From Alitta virens (lineage: Eukaryota > Annelida > Polychaeta > Phyllodocida > Nereididae), in contig OW028580.1 in assembly GCA_932294295.1 (NCBI GenBank), forward strand, positions 38,675,836 to 38,739,835: a stretch of DNA of 64,000 nt, given 5' to 3'. Below the pieces are notes generated by a model, which made no database searches, was not told the DNA's origin, and saw nothing but the letters and a program-made list of their open reading frames with translations. Shown one piece after another: positions 56,138 through 64,000 of this stretch (its first letter is position 1; the number at the start of each line of letters is the position of its first letter). The translations under genes were made by a program, and so were the position numbers.

Positions 56138-56620
56138 ATTGTCCACTATATATTATGGTATATTGTTAGATTGTCCACTATATATTATGGTATTGTTATG
56201 GTAGATTGTCCACTATATATTATGGTATATTGTTAGATTGTCCACTATATATTATGGTATATTGTTAGATTGTCCACTATATATTATGGTATATTGTTAG
56301 ATTGTCCACTATAAATTATGGTATATTGCTAGATTGTCCACTATATATTATGGTATATTGTTAGATTGTCCACTATATATTATGGTATATTGTTAGATTA
56401 TCCACTATATATTATGGTATATTGTTAGATTGTCCACTATATATTATGGTATATTGTTAGATTGTCCACTATATATTATGGTATATTGTTAGATTGTCCA
56501 CTATATATTATGGTATATTGTTAGATTGTCCACTATATATTATGGTATATTGTTAGATTGTCCACTATATATTATGGTATATTGTTAGATTGTCCACTAT
56601 ATATTATGTTATATTGTTAA
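56138..56620 (+). repeat. 32-bp minisatellite, 15 copies
   Basis: The unit starts ATTGTCCACTATATATTATG and ends GTATATTGTTAG. Copies begin at 56138, 56170, 56205, 56237 and then every 32 bp to 56589. Most are identical; one has ATTATCC and one ATAAATTATG. A few have an extra or missing base pair near the left end. Confidence 0.95.
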
Positions 56621-56667
56621 CCAGCAGAAAGCACATTGAAACCTGATTTAAGGACTCTTCAATATTA

Positions 56668-56830
56668 AGGGCTTCCAAGTTCCAATCACTGGGTCGCCGG
56701 TTCAATTCCCTGTCAAGCCTAAGTTGGATGACTGTTTCATCCATATTCTCATTGCACTTGTTCCTGTCTGTCCTAATTAGCCCAACAGGTGCAGAAATAC
56801 AAGATGTAAAATCCTATTCGACCACCATCA
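56668..56830 (+). repeat. SINE family B copy
   Basis: GGCTTCCAAGTTCCAATCAC, GGTTCAATTCCCTGTCAAGC (B box), then AAGTTGGATGACTGTTTCAT and CAAGATGTAAAATCC match the copy at 37748-37895. Confidence 0.7.
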
Positions 56831-57207
56831 CCACTAACACTTTCAATTGACAAAGTACCTAATACTGTTTAAAATGTCAAATACATTTATGCAAAACAAA
56901 TGTGTTGTAAAAGGATCATCACATTAGCTGTATGTCCAGCATTGTCCACTATAGGTCAATGTCCACTGGTGGTCAAACAACAAAGGATTGTGTAAAGGTT
57001 CTGCCTTTTCACCACAGGCTTCTCAGACCTTCCGGGGTTCTTGTAAATGTCACAAGAAATGAATGGCGAAGTCACGATTGAGTCAAAAATGGCCACTCAA
57101 TTTCGGCCTGTGTGAGAGACTGCATAAAGGTCTCTCAAGAAACACAGCTAATAAAAGGTAATAATAATAGAAGACTACTAATGACCACAACTTGTGGTCA
57201 TTGGCTA

Positions 57208-57345
57208 AGCCCTGTACTCGGTGTCAGTTTATGCTGAGGCAAGTGAAAGACACCATCCAAAGGGGTGAATGTGTAGCATGGTACGTGTGGACTCCTAGCA
57301 GTCTCATCATCTCATCATGACTTCTGCCTACAGCTGGTCATAAAG
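57208..57345 (+). repeat. SINE family A fragment
   Basis: CCCTGTACTCGGTGTCAGTT, GAGGCAAGTGAAAGACACCA, GTGTGGACTCC and CATCATCTCATCATGACTTC match the family A tail. Confidence 0.65.
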
Positions 57346-57497
57346 GGTGGTTATTCAGTGGTTAAGCATCAGTCCTTGTAGAATTTGTTGATTAAAAACC
57401 TCATTTGGGTACATTGCACAACCCAGTTGTAGTTAACACTGTCATAGCCTAAACTTGAACTCTAGACTTCAAACAAGCTGGCGAAAGTCTTCATTCC

Positions 57498-57575
57498 TCA
57501 ATTGCAGAATTATTACGTGAAATAGTGGGTGATATGGGCTGGGTGGTCTGCATTTCATACCACACGGAATGACGT
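57498..57575 (+). repeat. dispersed repeat R2, copy 2
   Basis: Second copy of the 50587-50665 sequence, with TGGGTGATATGGGCTGGGTG and TTTCATACCACACGGAATGA. Confidence 0.6.
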
Positions 57576-57704
57576 TCATGTTAGGCCCAAATAAATGAAT
57601 CTCGGAGGGTGCGACGCACCGACCTCTTCTGATCTGTCAAAACAGATCAGGCACTTGTGTGGTTTTCCTATATTACCACTATGCCAATGCTTTCTATTAC
57701 ACTC

Positions 57705-57912
57705 AGCGACAGTAAAATTCGCCAGGAAACCGAGATTCGCCACCCCCCTAATACTCAATTATACACCTTGCAAGTTCATGATTTGTTACAAAACTAATTG
57801 TTTTTATAACTGACAATACTCTGTCACCCCAACAGCCATCTAATAAATGTTGATTGCACTTTATTACGAGTGGCGAATCTCGTTGTCGTGGCGAGTTTCA
57901 CTGTCGCCGAGT
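57705..57912. repeat. inverted repeat around a 120-bp loop
   Basis: CACTCAGCGACAGTAAAATT, CGCCAGGAAACCGAGATTCG (57705-57745) is mirrored by CGAATCTCGTTGTCGTGGCG and GTTTCACTGTCGCCGAGTG (57868-57912). Arms are about 43 bp with a few mismatches. It is a foldback of unknown class. Confidence 0.6.
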
Positions 57913-58406
57913 GAATGTAGTACCTGAGTTGAGTGTATAAGCATGTATTATACTTCCATGGTATGAGCTCCTGGAGTATGTGAGCTCTGCACATCATCCA
58001 TGGCATTTAGTGCATCCTATCCACTGTCTAATTGGTCTACGCAGTATGACAGCTGATGGGGGTTGCTAATGGAAAGGACAAACAGCCATGTCAACAAATG
58101 GACAGCAGTTTTATAGCCTTACAAGGCTATGTATGGCAATCTAACTGGGCTGTCATACTAGAAAGCAAATTTGTGCCGTATTTGTGGCTCTATATGCATG
58201 GTATGAGGGAAGGCAGGTTGGAAAATCTAATTTTGTAATTTGTAAAATTGTATATTGTGGTATTTTAGATTTTTTTACTTCCATATTGTAAGTTGTAAGG
58301 AATAAATTGAGAGTCATATTTTTTATGATTTTCAAATAATATTCCAAATTAGATTTCATGTATCAAACTGGTTCAGGGACCTTAATAGCAAGATCGCCCT
58401 CCCTTA

Positions 58407-58618
58407 CAGTGCCCGACGTCGAAGTTGTGGCCGACACCGGAGTTGTGGACTTCAATAGTGACGTCCAGAGGCGGATTCAGAACATTTTGACAGAGAAAGA
58501 TTTAGAATAATAGCGATATCTATCACCCTTTTCAATCAGAATGTTTGGATCGGCCCCAGGACGTCACTATTGAAGTCCACGACTCCGGTGTCGGCCACAA
58601 CTTCGACGTCGGCCACTG
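58407..58618. mobile_element. pogo/Tc1-like MITE with TA target duplication
   Basis: TA flanks the element at 58405-58406 and 58619-58620. Inverted ends of about 58 bp start CAGTGCCCGACGTCGAAGTT and CAGTGGCCGACGTCGAAGTT and are otherwise nearly identical. The total is 212 bp with an unrelated 95-bp centre. CAGTG termini with TA duplications fit the Tc1-mariner/pogo superfamily. Confidence 0.85.
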
Positions 58619-59259
58619 TAATTAAGTTTCTCCTTAAATGGTTAACATAGATTATACGTAATTATTTTGTCTTAATTTGAATAGTGAGGTAGCCTTGTGT
58701 ACTGGTCCTGGTATACTTGGCACTTATTAATGCTGTTATTTTTTATACTATACCCCTAGAATAAAAAAAAGATTATATAAATTAATTTTTATTTATTAAT
58801 GTGTTTGTTTGAAGTATCTCAGTAGAAGCTAATGAACGATATATATATATATATTCTTTTTTTTTTTTTTTTTTTTTTTTAATTAAATATATTGTCTACA
58901 GAATTTGAGCGCTGCTGTAATCCAATACCACGTGTTTAGTTGTGAGCTTACCTTTAACATGGAAAATTCTTTTGTCCCCTATTTTAAAAACCTGATTATG
59001 ATAAATATCCAAAACAATTACTGATGATATTTTTGTAATTTGTAAATATTATAATATAACAAAGAATGAACCATATGCAGATGTTCTCAAATATCCACGT
59101 TTCAATAGGCATGATACGATGGGATTGGTAATAATGACGCTTTTGTGTTTATAAAATTAATTTTTGTGGTCATGTCGCAAAACTCACCAAAAAAAAAAAC
59201 CCCTCTATATCGGATAATGTTTATTGCATTGAAACTTCGCCATTAAGAACATAGGCCTA

Positions 59260-59575
59260 TATTGTGCAAAATTCACTGGCCTTTATGATGAAGTGGTCTT
59301 CATAGAGAGAAAAAATTAAGAAGACAATTGGATAAAATAATTTATGGTCTTAACAGTGAGGTGGTCTTAATAGTGAGATGGTCTTAATAGCATGGAGCCA
59401 CCAGAACTCAATATTAATAGTGTGATGGTCTTAATAGTGAGGTGTTGTTAATAGTGAGGTGTTCTTAATATTAATGGTTCGGTGGTCTTAATAGTGACGT
59501 GGTCTTAATAGTGAGATAGTTTTAATAGTGAGATGGTCTTAATAGTGATGTGATCTTAAGACGAGGTTCAACTGC
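59260..59575 (+). repeat. GGTCTTAATAGTGAGGT array in a transposon remnant
   Basis: About ten units of the 17-bp word occur between a left CTTCGCCATTAAG and a right CTTAAGACGAGGTTCAACTG. This is the same organisation as at 41668-41985 and 45785-45829. Confidence 0.65.
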
Positions 59576-59579
59576 ACTT

Positions 59580-60620
59580 AAGTATCTGTCCTCACAGGGG
59601 GTAATTTTGATAAATTGAGGTCAATCTGACAAAACAACAATAGAAAATTGTGACAGCATTTTTGACAATTATGTGACAATTGTGTCTCTAAAAACCACGA
59701 AGGCTTTTTTATGTGCATGTGTGGCTGTGACAGACGTCATATACATGATAATTATGACATATATATTTTATGATCTATTAAGGGCTATGATCATTATTTT
59801 GGTCATGGGTGAATCGCACACTTATTAATAGAGTAAAACTTATGTTAAGGCAAGGACATATTGACATAACAGGCACCACCATATTATATTTATTTATATT
59901 TTATTTATCTTTTATTTATATTTTATTTAGATAATTACTAATTTATTGTATTTGTTCGGTTAATTAAATTAATTTTAATATGAAAGTAAATTTTCAAATG
60001 CTATCACAATCATTGTTTTGAGCGAGCAATAACCAACAAAAATGTTAGTTAACTCCCTCCAGAGTGCAAACTGAACTAATAGTAAACTCCCTCCTATTCG
60101 GGATATAACTAATACTTCTGTCAAGTTATTAATAATGAAATGAATCTTAAGACAAATCACGAAAATATTCAATACCGAATACACACATTGGGGTATGTTG
60201 GATGAATATTATAAAATTTAATAGATTTATAACTAGAAAATTGTAGCACAATTGTATCACTCCGCACAATTTAATTGTAACACCTTAAACCATTTAACAA
60301 ACTGTCTTATAAGACGGCTATGCCTATTACTCCCGGATGCATGTAGCTTGAAGACTAGCATCCTTGGGGGATGCAGATCTGGCCTTGAGGATAATGCTTC
60401 AGCACCTGGGATTTTCATTAAGGCTATTAGCTGTGCCTTAAATGCTATCCATCAACATTTAGCTCATCCAGAAATCTAGCAAAAGATTAACCATGATGGA
60501 TGATGGGTGGCCCAACATACAAATGAGCTTGATTAATATGGTAATATGTTTCCAGTAATGAAAGGAGGCTTTATGTTGCAGTCTAATGGCCCCCAAATAT
60601 ATGTTGCGTGGGGAGATAAC
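59580..60620. other. gene-free AT-rich stretch
   Basis: Only TTTATTTATA-type low complexity near 59880-59930 and chance open frames were seen. Confidence 0.5.
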
Positions 60621-60622
60621 TT

Positions 60623-60721
60623 ATATAGATAGATAGATAACATAGAATAGATAGACATATAGATAGAATACATAGAATAGATAGACATATAGATAGATAG
60701 ATAGATAGGTAGGTAGGTAGG

Positions 60722-60793
<72 letters not shown>

Positions 60794-60972
60794 CAGATAG
60801 ATAGATAGATAGATAAGATAGATAGATAAGATAGATAGATAAGATAGATAAGATAGATAGATAAGAGAAGTATGCTGGTCAATTGATTGACTGACTCATT
60901 ATTTGATTGATTTATTGATAGATAGATTGATAGATTGATAGATTGATAGATTGATTGATTGATTGATTGTCG
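60623..60972. repeat. GATA microsatellite followed by ATTG units
   Basis: Long GATA array (60623-60870) with AGATAAGATAGATA variants, then ATTGATAG/ATTG units to 60972. The complementary frame yields a spurious 99-residue Ser/Ile/Tyr/Leu protein. Confidence 0.95.
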
Positions 60973-63900
60973 TGACTTATAAAACTACCAACACTATACT
61001 CCTAAGCTTTGTGCGATAGCCTGCCTTAATATACATGTATAATATAAGATAAATATCTATCATATTTCTGTATAGAACTATGTCTACACCTAATTACCAT
61101 TATCTGTAACTTTACAATAAATAGAAAAAACATCTCAATTTCCACATAAAACTTTGTCATTTTGAAAGCTTTCCTGAGTATGCTTTTAAGGAAAGTGAAT
61201 ACTTACATTCACAATGATGGTAGGATCGTCCATGCTGTTTGGTAGATCAGCTTTCAGAGAAGTGTTAGACATTCCTAGACAAAGTACTGTGCACATGTAA
61301 TCCTTGTTGTATATATCAATATAATTATGCAATCCTTAATAAATAATATGTTGTCATGTAGTTGTGATTTTCGCTTCAGCATACAATATCCATAACTTTT
61401 TAGGTATTGTTTATCACAATAATGGAAAATGTATATCCAGTAGTGTCAGCAATGTATTGGTATAATTCCAATAGATTAGAGGTTGTTGTGATTTTTTTTA
61501 AGTTGGTGGTATTGGAAATAAACGAACAAAAAAGCTATTAAAGCAGCGTTTAACAGCGAATTAGGAGCCACAGAAACTGCACACTGCTCATTCCCCGCCA
61601 GCCAAAGCAGCTATGAGGCCCTTAAGTTCTGCTCACAGGGTGACAGGAGCGCTTCCATGACAACCGTTGCCGTGGGAACTGTCGCTATGGACGCTGGGTA
61701 TAGTCAGAATGGTGTAGAATAGAAATAATTATTGATAGGTGTACACAGACTGACAGACAATGGTATTTTTTGGGAGTCTGTGGATAAATGTAATTGATTT
61801 GTGATTGTGATGTAATGTGATGCTACAGATGTTGGCATCACAGCAGCAGCAGCAGCAGCAGCAGCAGCACTGATGCGGCTGAGGTACAGTAATGAGCAGC
61901 AGTATACATGTACAGTTTACATGTAAACAATCTAATGCTTTAATTCAATTTTCAAACACTGGTGAATCTTAAAAAAATTAACATATCCAAAATGCTAAAT
62001 AGTAAATAAATATATTTTTTTCTTGTCACCTGCAAGCAAAGGTTGTCCAATGATTTTCATGCCTGTATGTGTCCTACAGTTAGTTTCATAAAATACGGTT
62101 GACTCTAGCTGTCTGTAGCGACATGTACCTGGCTGTGGTCTAAACATGCTAAAGCCAGCTGCTTCTGTCCACTTCTACAGCCAATGATTGGCTTACATCT
62201 ATCACCAGATAAATATAAACCTTGGTAAATGTAAGAAATTAATCTAATATATCATATGTACTTTTAGGTCTGGTTTTGAGTAGCCAGCTACAACAGCTTT
62301 GTCTAGTTTCAATTTGATGGGTCGTTTTTAATGAAACTGACTGTACCTTGTCATGGCTGCATCACCTCAAAAGTGTTACTTTATCGTGGAACAAATTGTA
62401 CATTGTGTAAGTTTAATGTCTTGTCCATTACTGGTAATTTACTGTTGTATACACTAATTTGATTCTGTGCAGAATAATTGAGTTTAATTATCTTATTCCA
62501 CATTCGTGACTGCCCTAGAGAATTGATCACAGGTAGGGGGCTAATTTACATAGCATCACTTATTTAAAAGTGTCCTTACCCTTGGCTGTTTTTCATCTTT
62601 TTAAAATGGTTTTGTGAAGGCACAAATGGTGAACCTACATTTGTTCACAATGGGCATTATTACAAATGGCACTGTGTGCAATTTTGAGACATTGTTTCAA
62701 GACCATGGCCATTTATGTGAAATTAGACTAAAATATTGTGTTTTCTATGGCAATTTATAGATGTGAAAGTAGCCTATATATCGTCAGTTTTATTTTGCTA
62801 CTCTCGTACTTTATGGAGCCAATAGGATCTTGTCCAGCTGAAGTTTCGAACCCATGACAGGACCTTGATAGAGCTCCAAACAGGCTTAACCACTGCACTC
62901 CAATATCGTAAAATATACGGAAGAATAAATTTCGAAGCTAGGCCTATTCAGCCATATCAGTACTGACAGTCGACAAAATAGACCCGTTATAACCTCATTT
63001 TTCCTTTGATGGTGATAAAGGCCATATTTGCATTCATGTAATATTTTTACGTCGAGGCCTATCACCACTAGGTGGCATGATTGTCGTTTGCAGTTTATAT
63101 GCATGAGACCAAGATTGTATGGGTCCTTGGAGGCCATATGACACATTATGGAGCATATGAACCTGTTTTTGCCTGTTAGACTCTTATTTTCCACAGAATT
63201 GGCTGGCTGGCGGTGTTTTTATTCTTTTAGAGAAGTTGCTCGTTGCCCGCGGCCAACTTGTGTCGTCTGCTGATAGCAAATGAAGCAGCTAGATGGCGCT
63301 AGTTGATAAAAATCCGCCCCAGGGGGAGCCACTCTCTAGTTGCACGCAAGCTGCACTTGTGGTAGGGAGCAAAAAGCCCACACCCCCACAACAGCTCTAA
63401 AGATGCCTTTTACCAGGACATGTCCAAATTCATGAATGGGGGAGGGATGGTGTTGCTTTAATTCATGGTAATATCAAAGCTGTATATAAATGTATTGAAA
63501 GCAATGGCATAGAACGGAACGTGCTTGCTGGTAGGGCGGGATATCCTTATCGAGTGCAACTAAATTAATTAATTATCTCAAGTGCTGTGTTTAGAGATAA
63601 ACATGACATGACCACAGGTCCCACACAATTACACCCTCGACTGGCCATTCTAGAGTCATTCTCAATTTCTTGGGAAGTATGGACGTGAGCATGTTGCGAA
63701 AGTGTGGGGTTAGACAGTAGTTGTAGGAGGATCTCCCAATTGGGCCCCTGCTTCATTGCTTCATGCCATGGTGGGAATTGGGAGTTGCTAGACACGCAGT
63801 CCTAACGAAAATGATACTTCAAAAAAATTATGCATAATTAATCTCAAGTTTCCTCTTTTTTTTTCTTTTTCTTTTTTCGCTGGGAAGGCATAGAATAGCC

Positions 63901-64000
63901 GTTGCTTACATACTGCTTCTTCAAGCTCATTAACTTTAGTATTCTCAATAAAAAGAGGATCTAAAAATGCCCTTGGGAATGGTACCACGATGGCACTAAT
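60973..64000. other. gene-free end of window
   Basis: Contains (CAG)9-10 at about 61842-61869 and a tRNA-like SINE head on the minus strand at about 62835-62905 (GGGTTCGAAAC B box, CAGTGGTTAAGCC A box). No exon, including no further NOP14 exon, was recognised. Confidence 0.45.

Noticed and set aside
56138..56620. CRISPR array
   Set aside because: The 32-bp units are contiguous without unique spacers, and the DNA is animal nuclear sequence.
60583..60882. 99-residue Tyr/Leu/Ser/Ile repeat protein
   Set aside because: Translation of the GATA microsatellite. The same applies to frames at 38087-38365 and 7759-8130.

Overview
The window looks like nuclear DNA of a non-vertebrate animal, probably a marine bilaterian. 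It is intron-rich and AT-rich by eye (not computed). It carries tRNA-derived SINEs, MITE-like DNA transposon remnants, GATA and AT microsatellites and one LINE fragment. Genes have GT/AG introns, and their proteins are close to the human versions but with invertebrate-type extensions. I cannot name the species.

Layout. 1-125 is a SINE. About 390-1695 is a decayed non-LTR retrotransposon. 2186-8340 (minus) is a four-exon gene for a giant ankyrin-repeat protein of about 1,101 residues ending in a SOCS box. 11437-14040 (minus) is TMEM127, head to head with MED28 at 14365-16576 (plus), with 324 bp between the start codons. 20231-27352 (minus) is a nine- or ten-exon nicotinamide mononucleotide adenylyltransferase gene (NMNAT). 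It is head to head with NOP14, of which only the first two coding exons (28486-29113, plus) are visible. From about 29.1 kb to 64 kb I found no convincing coding exon. This is either a very large NOP14 intron or intergenic DNA, filled with SINEs, satellites and foldback elements.

The genes are mostly housekeeping: Mediator, NAD synthesis, 18S rRNA processing, an endosomal/mTOR-linked membrane protein and a probable Cullin-5 ubiquitin-ligase adaptor. Both divergent gene pairs share an identical YY1-like site (CAAAATGGCGGC).

Most notable observations: (1) the last NMNAT exon is open in two reading frames, and a 50-nt cassette exon chooses between them, giving a short basic tail or a long Ser/acidic tail, as in the two-isoform Drosophila Nmnat; (2) a SOCS box follows about 29 ankyrin repeats; (3) a MITE family with perfect 8-bp target duplications carries CRE sites; (4) a SINE has five tandem copies of its B-box segment, and the same 60-bp unit recurs elsewhere between 34-bp direct repeats. 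All splice junctions were inferred by eye from phase, splice consensus and protein similarity. No database search or transcript data were available.
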